Assembly: GCA_963678305.2 (NCBI GenBank)
Contig: CAXXVV010000007.1
Coordinates: forward strand, 124,001-188,000
Origin: G963676655 sp963678305
GTDB taxonomy: Bacteria > Verrucomicrobiota > Lentisphaeria > Victivallales > Victivallaceae
Direction of reading: 5' to 3'
DNA: 64,000 nt
Below, piece by piece: positions 8,626 through 17,050 of the stretch; position 1 is the stretch's first letter; the number at the start of each line of letters is the position of its first letter. A program made the translations under genes and the position numbers. The notes beneath the pieces are model-generated. The model was not told the DNA's origin. It was given only the letters and a program-made list of their open reading frames with translations, and searched no databases.

Positions 8626-8997
8626 ATGAAATATTATTCAGAAGATCATGAATGGATCGAAGTAAAGGGCCGCGTTGCAACTGTCGGAATATCCGAACAT
8701 GCGGCGGAGGAACTTGGAGACATCACCTATGTCGAATTGCCACTGGAAGGTGATGACGTAATCGTCGGCGACGCCGTCGGCGTGGTTGAGTCGGTCAAAG
8801 CGGCCGCGGACGTCTACTGCCCGATCTCCGGTACGGTTGTCGCGATCAATGACGCGCTTGATGATCATCCCGAACTGATTAATAAATCAGCGGAGGAAGA
8901 CGGCTGGATATTCAAACTTAAAGATTTTGACGAAGATGATCTTGACGACCTTATGGACCTTGATCAATACTTCAAATACCTTAAAGAATCTGAATAA
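8626..8997 (+). CDS. gcvH: Glycine cleavage system H protein
   Basis: A 123-residue lipoyl carrier that shuttles the aminomethyl group between the P, T and L proteins. The lipoylation site is Lys58 in VESVKAAADVY. The MKYYSEDHEWIEVKG opening and the LGDITYVELP segment are standard. The ATG is preceded by AAAGGAATGGAGTC. It heads the gcvH-gcvPA-gcvPB run; the 134-base gap to gcvPA shows no clear terminator. The expected neighbour gcvT lies 7.5 kb upstream across inserted sugar genes. Confidence 0.97.
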   Translation: MKYYSEDHEWIEVKGRVATVGISEHAAEELGDITYVELPLEGDDVIVGDAVGVVESVKAAADVYCPISGTVVAINDALDDHPELINKSAEEDGWIFKLKDFDEDDLDDLMDLDQYFKYLKESE

Positions 8998-9132
8998 ACC
9001 ATCCGCGCCGCAATAGCCGCAGAGCGGATAATCTATAAAACAGGGAAATAAATCTAACAGATTTTTAATAATAAACCAGGTTCGCGATTTCACCGTAAAG
9101 CAAACTGCGAACAAATTTAAAGGAGGCGTAAA

Positions 9133-10473
9133 TTGCCGTACATTGCCAATACGGATGATGATCGCCGGGAAATGTTTGAAGCCGTCGGAGTCGACGGCTT
9201 TGATAATTTATGGAAGGCAGCCGGAATCAAAGTTCCACCGCCTGAATTACCGAATATAGCCCGGGGTTTATCAGAATATGAAGTTACAACAAAATTGCGG
9301 GCCATGGCCGCGAAGAACTCTTTCGGACTGACCAGTTTCCTGGGCGGCGGGTACTATGACCATATTATCCCGGCCGCAGTCAGTGAAATTACCGGCCGCA
9401 GTGAATTTTACACGGCGTACACCCCGTATCAGCCCGAAGCTTCGCAAGGCACTTTGCAGGCCATTTTTGAATACCAGTCAACCATCAGCCGCTTGACCTC
9501 AATGCCGATTGCCAATGCTTCGCTTTATGATGGCGGAACCGCATTGTTTGAGGCGATGATGCTGGCGGTCAGAACCACCCGCCGTCGCAAAGCGGTCATC
9601 TCGGCCGCAGTTTCCCCGATCTTCCTGAAAATGATCGAATGCTACAGCAGCAACCTCGATGTCGAACTGGTAACCGTACCGGTGCCGGATGATTCCGACG
9701 GTTCCGCCGCGGACGCCCTGCTGGCGGCGGTCGATGACAAAACCGCCTGTGTCATGGTGCAGTACCCCAACTTTTTCGGTGCGGTTGAAGACTGGACTTC
9801 CTTTAACGAAGAACTGCACGCCAGAAAAGTTCTGGCCGTATGCTCCTGCTATCCCACCGCGCTGGCGATCCTGAAACCGCCAGGTGAAATGGGATTCGAT
9901 ATCGTGACCGGCGAAGGTCAGAGCCTTGGTCTGCCGCTGAGTTTCGGCGGCCCGTATCTGGGCTTCATGGCAGTCACGGAAAAATTAATGCGTAAAATGC
10001 CCGGCCGGGTCTGCGGCAGAACCGTAGACGACCAGGGCCGCGAAGGCTTCGTCCTGACCCTGCAAACCAGGGAACAGCATATTCGCCGCGCCGCCGCGAT
10101 GAGTAATATCTGCACCAATGAAAACCTCTGCGCCCTGACCGCGCTGGTCTATCTGACCTGCATCGGCAAACAAGGATTGATCAATGTGGCCGAACTCTGC
10201 GCCTCGAAAGCCGATTTCACCCGGCAGCAACTGTTGGCGATCGACGGAGTCGAAGCTGTCGGCGGAGACGCATTCTGCAATGAATTTATTGTCAAACTGC
10301 CCGGCGACGCAGCCGAAATCTGCGGACGTCTGGTTGATAAAGGTTTTGCCGCCGGATTCCCGCTCGGCCGTTATTATCCCGGACGCAACGACCAACTCCT
10401 GGTCGCGGTCACGGAAAAACGGACCAGAGAAGAGATCAAAGCGTTAGCCAATGCAATGGAGGCGGTACTATGA
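9133..10473 (+). CDS. gcvPA: Glycine dehydrogenase (decarboxylating) subunit 1
   Basis: The N-terminal subunit of the two-subunit P-protein, 446 residues, the normal length. It decarboxylates glycine together with GcvPB. The start is TTG, supported by AGGAGG at 9121-9126 and by the family-typical PYIANTDDDRREMFEAVGVD opening. No ATG fits the conserved N-terminus. The core shows YTPYQPEASQGTLQAIFEYQ and GEGQSLGLPLSFGGPYLGF, typical of this subunit, which lacks the PLP lysine carried by GcvPB. Its stop overlaps the gcvPB start by four bases (ATGA), indicating translational coupling. Confidence 0.97.
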   Translation: MPYIANTDDDRREMFEAVGVDGFDNLWKAAGIKVPPPELPNIARGLSEYEVTTKLRAMAAKNSFGLTSFLGGGYYDHIIPAAVSEITGRSEFYTAYTPYQPEASQGTLQAIFEYQSTISRLTSMPIANASLYDGGTALFEAMMLAVRTTRRRKAVISAAVSPIFLKMIECYSSNLDVELVTVPVPDDSDGSAADALLAAVDDKTACVMVQYPNFFGAVEDWTSFNEELHARKVLAVCSCYPTALAILKPPGEMGFDIVTGEGQSLGLPLSFGGPYLGFMAVTEKLMRKMPGRVCGRTVDDQGREGFVLTLQTREQHIRRAAAMSNICTNENLCALTALVYLTCIGKQGLINVAELCASKADFTRQQLLAIDGVEAVGGDAFCNEFIVKLPGDAAEICGRLVDKGFAAGFPLGRYYPGRNDQLLVAVTEKRTREEIKALANAMEAVL

Positions 10474-11915
10474 CCCTGATTTTTGATAAAAGCCGTCCCG
10501 GTCGTCCGGGCACATCCCTGCCGGAACTGGATGTCCCGTTCAAGTCAAATGTCCCGGCCAATCTGAAACGTGAAAAACCGGCCGAACTGCCGGAAGTATC
10601 CGAACAGGACGCGATGCGTCACTTTACCCTGCTCAGCCGCAAGAATATCGGCGTGGACACCCATTTCTATCCTTTGGGTTCATGTACCATGAAATACAAC
10701 CCTAAATTCCATGAAAAAATTGCCCGTCATCCCGGATTTGCCAATCTGCATCCGCTGTTGCCGCAATTGCGTCACGGCGGCTTCCTGACCCAGGGAGCAC
10801 TTGAGGTGATCTATGAATCTGAGCGGATTCTCTCCGAACTGCTGGGCTTTGCCGGGTTCACCATGCAGCCGCTGGCCGGTGCGCACGGCGAACTGACCGG
10901 CGTCATGCTGATTGCCGCCTATCACAAAAAACGCGGCGACATCAACCGCAAAGTAATGTTGATTCCGGACGCGGCGCACGGCACCAATCCCGCCAGCGCA
11001 GCAATGGCCGGGTTTGTCACAAAAGAAATCCCCAGCGATCCTGACGGCAACGTCGATATGGCAGCATTGAAGGCCGAACTGGGCGATGACACCGCCGGAA
11101 TCATGCTGACCTGTCCGAACACCCTCGGATTGTTCGACCCGAATGTTGAAGAAATATGCAAGCTGGTTCATGAGGCCGGCGGGTTGGCTTACTGCGACGG
11201 AGCCAACCTGAACGCGATCATCGGCCGGGTTCGCCCGGGTGATCTCGGATTCGATGTCATGCACGTCAATCTGCACAAAACTTTTGCCACACCGCATGGC
11301 GGCGGCGGCCCCGGCTCCGGCCCGGTCGGCGTAGCCGAATGCCTGGTCCCGTTCCTTCCAGTCTCCCGGGTGCGCAAACGCAATGACGGTACTTTTGACC
11401 TGGATTATGAAGCGGAAGACAGCATCGGTTACATCGCGCCGTTCTATGGTAATTTCGGCGTAATCCTCAAAGCCTGCGCTTATATGTTCACGTTGGGCGA
11501 GAACGGCTTCCGCCGCGTCAGTGAAAACGCGGTTTTGAACGCCAATTATATTCGCGCAAAACTACTTGAGCGCTTCAATCAGAAATACTGTCGCATGGGT
11601 ATGCACGAGTGCGTGATCGACGCGACCAAACAGGCCAAACAGGGTGTACACGCATTGGACATCGCCAAAGCGCTGATCGACCGCGGCTTCCATCCACCAA
11701 CGATGTACTTCCCGCTGATCGTGCCGGAAGCGCTGATGATCGAGCCGACCGAAACAGAATCAAAGCAGGAAATGGATAATTTTATCGACGCCATGCTGGA
11801 GATTGCCGATCTGGTCGACAACGATCCGGAAGAAGTGACCAAATGCCCGGTGACCACTCCGGTCGGCAGACTGGACGAGACTCTGGCGGCAAGAAAACCA
11901 GTTTTAACCGCCTGA
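10470..11915 (+). CDS. gcvPB: Glycine dehydrogenase (decarboxylating) subunit 2
   Basis: The catalytic PLP-binding half of the P-protein, 481 residues. Lys270 in NLHKTFATPHGGGGPGSGP is the Schiff-base lysine followed by the family's glycine-rich stretch. PLGSCTMKYNPK and AAHGTNPASAAMAGF are further signatures. The ATG overlaps the end of gcvPA, with GGAGG a few bases before it. With gcvH and gcvPA it forms the operon that oxidises glycine to CO2, ammonia and methylene-tetrahydrofolate. The gap to ribE is 28 bases with no terminator visible, so read-through into ribE and thiG is plausible. Confidence 0.98.
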   Translation: MTLIFDKSRPGRPGTSLPELDVPFKSNVPANLKREKPAELPEVSEQDAMRHFTLLSRKNIGVDTHFYPLGSCTMKYNPKFHEKIARHPGFANLHPLLPQLRHGGFLTQGALEVIYESERILSELLGFAGFTMQPLAGAHGELTGVMLIAAYHKKRGDINRKVMLIPDAAHGTNPASAAMAGFVTKEIPSDPDGNVDMAALKAELGDDTAGIMLTCPNTLGLFDPNVEEICKLVHEAGGLAYCDGANLNAIIGRVRPGDLGFDVMHVNLHKTFATPHGGGGPGSGPVGVAECLVPFLPVSRVRKRNDGTFDLDYEAEDSIGYIAPFYGNFGVILKACAYMFTLGENGFRRVSENAVLNANYIRAKLLERFNQKYCRMGMHECVIDATKQAKQGVHALDIAKALIDRGFHPPTMYFPLIVPEALMIEPTETESKQEMDNFIDAMLEIADLVDNDPEEVTKCPVTTPVGRLDETLAARKPVLTA

Positions 11916-11943
11916 GCAACTAAAAATAACTGGAGACAGAATA

Positions 11944-12576
11944 ATGTTTACCGGCTTGGTTGAGACAACCGGAACCATAATCAGTCGGGGCGGCGGCAAA
12001 CTGCTGATCCGCCCGGACAAACCGTTTGAAGCGTTACAGTTCGGCGAATCAATAGCGATTAACGGCGCCTGCCTGACGCTGGAAAAAAATCATCCGGACG
12101 GGACCTTGGAGTTCCATACGCTTGATGAAACCTTGAAACGCACTTGCCTGGGGGCAAAAAATATCGGCGCCAAAGTCAATCTTGAACGGGCGCTGCGAGT
12201 CGGCGACCGCCTCGGCGGTCACATCGTCTCCGGCCATATTGACTGCATCTCAAAAATCATAGAAATGGACCGTTCGGATACCGATATCGAGCTAAAAATA
12301 GCGATTCCTCCGGAATTGGCCCCATATCTGGTGGAGAAAGGCTCGATTGCCATTGACGGCATCTCTCTGACTCTGGTTCAGGTAACTGAAGAATTCTTCA
12401 CAGTTCATCTGATCCCGGTTACCCTGGCGGAAACCGCACTGGAACATGCTAAAAATGGTGATATCGTCAATTTGGAAGGCGACGTCATCGGCAAATACGT
12501 GGAACGCCAACTCCGGTCAGGTAGCGTTAATTCAACAAAAATTACCATGGATAAACTTTTTAATGCCGGGTGGTAA
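11944..12576 (+). CDS. ribE: Riboflavin synthase, alpha subunit
   Basis: A 210-residue enzyme that dismutates two 6,7-dimethyl-8-ribityllumazines to riboflavin. It begins with the diagnostic MFTGLVETTG and has two tandem lumazine-binding repeats: about residues 1-97 with NGACLTLE and 98-190 with IDGISLTLVQ. SGHIDCIS opens the second repeat. CTGGAGACAGAATA precedes the ATG. The rest of the riboflavin pathway is not in the window. It lies between gcvPB and thiG on the same strand, so this end of the operon groups cofactor genes. Confidence 0.97.
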   Translation: MFTGLVETTGTIISRGGGKLLIRPDKPFEALQFGESIAINGACLTLEKNHPDGTLEFHTLDETLKRTCLGAKNIGAKVNLERALRVGDRLGGHIVSGHIDCISKIIEMDRSDTDIELKIAIPPELAPYLVEKGSIAIDGISLTLVQVTEEFFTVHLIPVTLAETALEHAKNGDIVNLEGDVIGKYVERQLRSGSVNSTKITMDKLFNAGW

Positions 12577-12632
12577 TCTGCCGTTTACGTGGTATTATTA
12601 GGTGATATCAGTTACTAACTATAAGGACATAT

Positions 12633-13403
12633 ATGAATAAATTGGTAATTGCCGGCAGAGAATTCAACAGCAGATTATTCCTCGGTACCGGTAAATTTTC
12701 TTCAAGCGACGCGTTACGATCCGCAGTCGAAGCCTCCGGAACCGAAATGGTTACCGTGGCAATGCGGCGGGTGGATCTGGATGATCGGAATGACGATATC
12801 ATGTCAGTACTGGACCCGGAAAAAGTTGTTATCATGCTCAATACCAGCGGCGCAAGGGACGCGGCCGAAGCGATCAGGATCGCCAGATTCGGACAAGCCG
12901 CCGGCTACGAATGGATAAAACTTGAAATTCATCCGGACCCGAATTATCTGCTTCCGGACCCGATCGAAACAATGATCGCAGCCGAAGCTCTGGTGAAGCA
13001 GGGCTTTAAAGTATTACCTTATATCAACGCCGATCCGGTTCTGGCAAAAAGACTGGAAGATGTCGGCGTCGCAGCAGTGATGCCGTTGGGCGCTCCGATC
13101 GGCAGCAACCAGGGGCTGCGAACCCGGACTATGCTGGAGATAATCATTGAACAAGCCAGGGTTCCGGTTGTCGTTGATGCCGGACTGGGATTGCCCTCAC
13201 ACGCCGCGGACGCCATTGAGATCGGCGCGGACGCAGTTCTGGTCAATACCGCAATTGCCGCGGCTGGAGCTCCCGGTACCATGGCAAAGGCTTTTGCCAC
13301 AGCTATCAGTTCGGCGGAAATGGCCCTGCAGTCAGGACCGGCGGCAACCCGGGCAACCGCGTCGGCAACGTCGCCAATGAATTTATTTGACGATATGGTT
13401 TAA
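12633..13403 (+). CDS. thiG: Thiazole synthase
   Basis: A 256-residue (beta/alpha)8 enzyme that builds the thiazole phosphate of thiamine from deoxyxylulose phosphate, dehydroglycine and ThiS-thiocarboxylate. Lys96 in EWIKLEIHPD is the Schiff-base lysine at the family position. RLFLGTGKF, VTVAMRRVD and VMPLGAPIGSNQG are family signatures. ATAAGGACATAT precedes the ATG. Its pathway partner thiE is near the other end of the window (62.3 kb); thiS, thiH and thiF are not seen. No TPP riboswitch is visible in the 56-base gap upstream. Confidence 0.97.
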   Translation: MNKLVIAGREFNSRLFLGTGKFSSSDALRSAVEASGTEMVTVAMRRVDLDDRNDDIMSVLDPEKVVIMLNTSGARDAAEAIRIARFGQAAGYEWIKLEIHPDPNYLLPDPIETMIAAEALVKQGFKVLPYINADPVLAKRLEDVGVAAVMPLGAPIGSNQGLRTRTMLEIIIEQARVPVVVDAGLGLPSHAADAIEIGADAVLVNTAIAAAGAPGTMAKAFATAISSAEMALQSGPAATRATASATSPMNLFDDMV

Positions 13404-13432
13404 TCCACCAATAACAATAAGGAGAAGGTAAA

Positions 13433-14353
13433 ATGTTTGGAGCAAAACAACTATTGATCACAGCCGCGGCTGTCGCAATCACTGTAACCGGGCAGGAGTT
13501 GACCCCTAACATTGCGCAAATAACCATGCCTGACGGCGAAATCTACCACCATCCCAAGGTAATTTCCCGGAACGCCGAGGGGATTACCATAATGCACGAC
13601 ACCGGCGCGGCATTCTGGAAATTCGTCGATCTGCCCAAGTCGATTCAAAAAGAGTTCCACTACAATCCCAAGCAGGCCGCCATATACCGTAAGGAAATGA
13701 CTAAAAGGCGTGAAGCGCTGGCAGATCAGATTGCGGAGAAAAATGCAAATTTCAACTTTGAGAAAAAAGTCGTGGCTCTGAACTTACAACGTTATTACGT
13801 GCAAGAACTCAGATTGAAGATTCAGGATGTTCAGCGAGACTTGAAAGAAAGCAAATCACAGTATAACACTGCGCATTCAGAGGCCAGAAGCGATTTGAGC
13901 GCGGTTACGAATCTTGCGGAAAGCCAAAACCAGGGCCAATATGGATTTAACGGCAATAACTGTTATGGAACTGGTTGCTATTCATATCGTCAGGGAGATA
14001 ACTCAATGGCTTTTTCTGCCGAAGGAAAGCTTGATGAGGACCGGAAAAAAGAAGAAGACAGGGCTGAGAGTTTTCTTTTTAAACGTGATTGGGATGAAAA
14101 AACGTTACCGCGTTTAATTGATGAATATAACCTTCAAAAGAAACATCTGGCCGCAATGGAAGCTCAAATGAAAGTTTTAAAGAAACAATATTCGGCCAAA
14201 GATTTTGATAAAAAAGTTTGTCAAGCCGTTAATCTTGACTATACCCAGCTTCAAACCAGGTTGAAGCAGCTTAAAGACTTGTGCGACAATAAACTGATCA
14301 CCCCGGATGAGTATATCAAGAAAAAAGAACAATTATTGAAAGACTTCAAATAA
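13433..14353 (+). CDS. Exported coiled-coil protein with SHOCT-like C-terminus
   Basis: A 306-residue protein of unknown function. The N-terminus (MFGAKQLLITAAAVAITVTG) is a likely signal peptide, and AAGGAGAAGG provides a strong ribosome-binding site. Residues 25-75 form a short beta-rich region (ITMPDGEIYHHPKVISRNAE). Residues 85-250 are charged helices interrupted by an Asn/Tyr/Gly-rich loop (GYNGNNCYGTGCYSYRQGDN type, about residues 170-190). The C-terminus (LKQLKDLCDNKLITPDEYIK) fits the short SHOCT pattern, an oligomerisation or tethering motif. It starts 30 bases after thiG but looks functionally unrelated. A strong hairpin follows at 14388-14419. Confidence 0.7.
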   Translation: MFGAKQLLITAAAVAITVTGQELTPNIAQITMPDGEIYHHPKVISRNAEGITIMHDTGAAFWKFVDLPKSIQKEFHYNPKQAAIYRKEMTKRREALADQIAEKNANFNFEKKVVALNLQRYYVQELRLKIQDVQRDLKESKSQYNTAHSEARSDLSAVTNLAESQNQGQYGFNGNNCYGTGCYSYRQGDNSMAFSAEGKLDEDRKKEEDRAESFLFKRDWDEKTLPRLIDEYNLQKKHLAAMEAQMKVLKKQYSAKDFDKKVCQAVNLDYTQLQTRLKQLKDLCDNKLITPDEYIKKKEQLLKDFK

Positions 14354-14387
14354 TTTAGAATTTTTCTTCAAAATTAATATCCGTTTT

Positions 14388-14419
14388 CACCGGTTTTGTC
14401 AAGCACCACAAAACCGGTG
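14388..14419. terminator. Hairpin terminator between convergent genes
   Basis: CACCGGTTTTGT (14388-14399) pairs perfectly with ACAAAACCGGTG (14408-14419) across an 8-base loop. A T-rich stretch follows on the plus strand (ATTTATTTTA). It lies between the SHOCT protein gene and the convergent DUF1284-like gene and could serve both, although the U-tract is imperfect. Confidence 0.7.
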
Positions 14420-14496
14420 ATTTATTTTATAACCAGGAACTTAAAATATGTTTTCAGGATATTATTTGTCTTCGAGGTTTGCCTGGAAACGTTTTC

Positions 14497-14958
14497 TCAT
14501 GAGAATTGACTTTTTCTAAGAACTTCTGCGGCATTCCTGATGCCATTTCTGGTAAATTCTTCTTCTCCTCCCGGATGGGTTGCCACCGGAACAATATCTT
14601 CTTCATTTTCAAGAACAAGTTGCAAAAATCTTACCGCTGTTGTCATATATCCGGGAGCAATTTCAAGCATCGCGAATAATTTCCTGTCAAGATTATCATT
14701 ATAATGCTGCTTGGAAACGGGAGGTTCTAATTTCTGGAGCACGTCAACGCAAGAATTGTTTTTCCGCAAATGACAACAGTTTTTACAGATGTCGTCATTT
14801 TCACAGATCAGCTCAATGTCCTGTTCAGGATCATCCAATATGCTTTTAACAACCAACGACTGAGAATGCCCGTTGGAGTTCGACTGCAGCAAGTAAACTT
14901 CACGTCCATTGCCCAGGTGTTTAAAAATATCAATCAAATGATGCGGTCTCAGTCTCAT
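14497..14958 (-). CDS. DUF1284-like cysteine-rich protein
   Basis: A 153-residue cytoplasmic protein opening MRLRPHHLIDIF, the start pattern of DUF1284 proteins. A cysteine cluster follows (ICENDDICKNCCHLRKNNSC), suggesting an iron-sulfur cluster or zinc site; family members are described as possible iron-sulfur proteins. The C-terminal third is helical and acidic. GGAGTTGCAAT precedes the ATG on the minus strand. It stands alone, convergent with the SHOCT protein gene. Function unknown. Confidence 0.65.
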   Translation of the reverse strand: MRLRPHHLIDIFKHLGNGREVYLLQSNSNGHSQSLVVKSILDDPEQDIELICENDDICKNCCHLRKNNSCVDVLQKLEPPVSKQHYNDNLDRKLFAMLEIAPGYMTTAVRFLQLVLENEEDIVPVATHPGGEEEFTRNGIRNAAEVLRKSQFS

Positions 14959-15466
14959 ATTGCAACTCCTTGCCTGATTACTTCTTTATTATCATATATG
15001 GATAAAAATCAGATTTGCAATATAACCGGAAATTTCCATTAATACAATTAATTAGGTACAAGACTACATCATTAAAAAGACTCATTAGACATTCCGTATC
15101 GTTATAAATGTTTTCCCTGTACCGAATAAACAATGCTGAGTTTTTGATCATAATTATCGATAACAATATAACCGCAATATTTAAATATAACTCGAAGTCT
15201 GTGATGTCATAGAAAAAGAAGCTTGAACGCTTACCATTAATCAAATTTGTTAGATATAAAGATTCTTTACAAAAAATGTAAAAATTATTATATAAACACA
15301 ATTTTTTTTTATTTTTGGCGTTGTTATAAAGATACTGTGAATAAATTACCCCTTCAGGATAAAATATCCTTATCTTTTGTCGTGTTATGTTTTGCATATC
15401 AGTAAAAGCATGACTATATTATTCATTTGAGTTTAATTTTTAACAATTTTAGAGGCTTTGCAACTG
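14959..15466. other. AT-rich intergenic region
   Basis: About 500 bases upstream of the secretin operon and of the DUF1284-like gene. It is strongly AT-rich with homopolymer runs. A 139-codon minus-strand frame (14978-15397) is open here, but its translation is a composition-driven mix of Ile, Lys, Asn, Tyr and Phe with no recognisable domain, so I do not call it a gene. The secretin operon promoter should lie here; I cannot single out a convincing one. Confidence 0.6.
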
Positions 15467-17035
15467 ATGACGAACAGAATAATCCTTACCGATTATCAAA
15501 AAACAATGAGGATGCTTGTATTCATATTTATTTCTTCATTGATCATGTGCAGCGAATCCCTATTCGCGGCGGAACAAAAGACTGGTTCAACCAATTCTTT
15601 CCCCTGGGTTGAAATTAAAAGCAAAGATAAAGTTGCCGCGAAAACTGTCACAGAGCAGAAACAGGCAACACCAAAAGCATCCTCATCAACGACCGGAACT
15701 CAATCGGGCGGAACCGTAGTATATGTTAACCCGGACAAAAAAGCAACGGCTAAAGATGTCAAACCGGCTCCTCCAGCCCTTGATATCACGGCAAAGGCCA
15801 AAAAGAAAAAAGTAAAACCCGAGGTCCTGTCTGTTGCCCAGCAGTTAGAAAGACTGCTCAAACCATCAGATGCGTTGATTATGGCAAAACGCAAAATAGA
15901 AGATCAAAAACCATATTTCAAGATCATCAAAGGCCGTAACGAAAAATCGACTCTGATTTATCGCTGCCGCTTCATTCAGGCTAATAAAACACTGTCCAAC
16001 ACTCTGTTGAGCATCATTTCCGAAAACGGCTCGGTTGAAAGTTCTGAAGAGCAGAACATGGTAATTCTCCATGATGACAGCAGCAAAATGGATGAATTGC
16101 GTGATTCTCTGTTAGCTTTGGACGTAAGCTCGCCGCAGATTCTGGTCGAGGCAAAAGTGGTTGAAGTAGTGTTGACTGACGGTATGCAGCGTGAATTTTC
16201 AATCATGTTCAACAAGAGCCAGGACGGATTTAAGCAATCAGGTGGTATAGAAACCAGTATTCCCGGTCAACGCAGCTCAACCGACGGCGGTGCCAATATT
16301 GACTGGCTGCCTATATTAACCGGCTCCGCAGATGGCAACTTCAAGAACATGAATGTAGCTCTGGAATGGCTTTTAAATTCTCAGAATGCGCGAATCCTGT
16401 CATCTCCGAATGTTATAGTATCCCGTAATGCCACTGCCAGTATTGTTACCGGTCAGGATATCCCGATCCAGGAACAGAACGTAGTCAGCGGCTCGGTCAC
16501 AACTTCCACAAAATTTAAACGCATTGGCGTAACCCTGGACGTAACACCAAAACTAATCAATGGAGACAGCGTAAAATTAACGGTAAATCCACAGGTATCC
16601 AGTGTTCAGGGGTATCAGGAGATCGAGCAGGGCGGAACCGGTTATTCAGTGCCGATCATCTCTATTCGTAATGTTTCAACCGAACTTACTTTAAATGACG
16701 GCCAGATTATCATCATCGGTGGACTGTTCAGCCACGTTGAATCACTTCAACAGGAAAGAGTCCCGTTTCTTAGCGATATTCCTTATGTTGGCGAGTTTTT
16801 CACCGGTAAAAATAAATCTTTAAATCTCACTCAGCTGATATTCTTTCTTAAAGTCAATATTCTGACTGAGGATGAAATGGCCAAGGGGGTTTTGTATGAT
16901 CCGGCAGTTCAAGCCGAAACCATTAAGAAAGTCAGTGAAGTAATTCGGGACTCGGAAAAGATCTTCCCAAAACCGAAGAGCAGTATTGAGCAAGCCAAAG
17001 AAGAATTCATCGATAAAAGCCCGGCCTATCGTTAA
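15467..17035 (+). CDS. Minimal secretin (GspD/PilQ-type outer-membrane channel)
   Basis: About 522 residues from the ATG at 15467, 11 bases after an AGAGG; a TTG nine bases upstream is too close to that site. The N-terminus has an export signal ending near SESLFAAE, followed by a Lys/Ala/Thr-rich linker to about residue 115. One N1/NolW-type domain follows (YRCRFIQANKTLSNTLLSII, about residues 165-220). The secretin core starts at QILVEAKVVEVVL and includes LSSPNVIVSRNATASIVTG, GVTLDVTPKL, LTLNDGQIIIIGGL and the VPFLSDIPYVGEFF end motif. It is short for a secretin, with no clear N0 domain and no repeats. It leads an operon with an adaptor, an ABC ATPase and a MacB-type permease instead of type II secretion genes. 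Confidence 0.9.
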   Translation: MTNRIILTDYQKTMRMLVFIFISSLIMCSESLFAAEQKTGSTNSFPWVEIKSKDKVAAKTVTEQKQATPKASSSTTGTQSGGTVVYVNPDKKATAKDVKPAPPALDITAKAKKKKVKPEVLSVAQQLERLLKPSDALIMAKRKIEDQKPYFKIIKGRNEKSTLIYRCRFIQANKTLSNTLLSIISENGSVESSEEQNMVILHDDSSKMDELRDSLLALDVSSPQILVEAKVVEVVLTDGMQREFSIMFNKSQDGFKQSGGIETSIPGQRSSTDGGANIDWLPILTGSADGNFKNMNVALEWLLNSQNARILSSPNVIVSRNATASIVTGQDIPIQEQNVVSGSVTTSTKFKRIGVTLDVTPKLINGDSVKLTVNPQVSSVQGYQEIEQGGTGYSVPIISIRNVSTELTLNDGQIIIIGGLFSHVESLQQERVPFLSDIPYVGEFFTGKNKSLNLTQLIFFLKVNILTEDEMAKGVLYDPAVQAETIKKVSEVIRDSEKIFPKPKSSIEQAKEEFIDKSPAYR

Positions 17036-17050
17036 GTAACTATTTGTGAC

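Noticed and set aside
10680..11297. 205-codon minus-strand frame opposite gcvPB
   Set aside because: Antisense shadow of a highly conserved enzyme gene.
12577..12632. Possible TPP riboswitch before thiG
   Set aside because: The gap is only 56 bases and lacks the conserved CTGAGA core.
14978..15397. 139-codon minus-strand frame in AT-rich DNA
   Set aside because: Residue composition follows the AT-rich bases (Ile, Asn, Lys, Tyr, Phe), with no ribosome-binding site of note and no domain.
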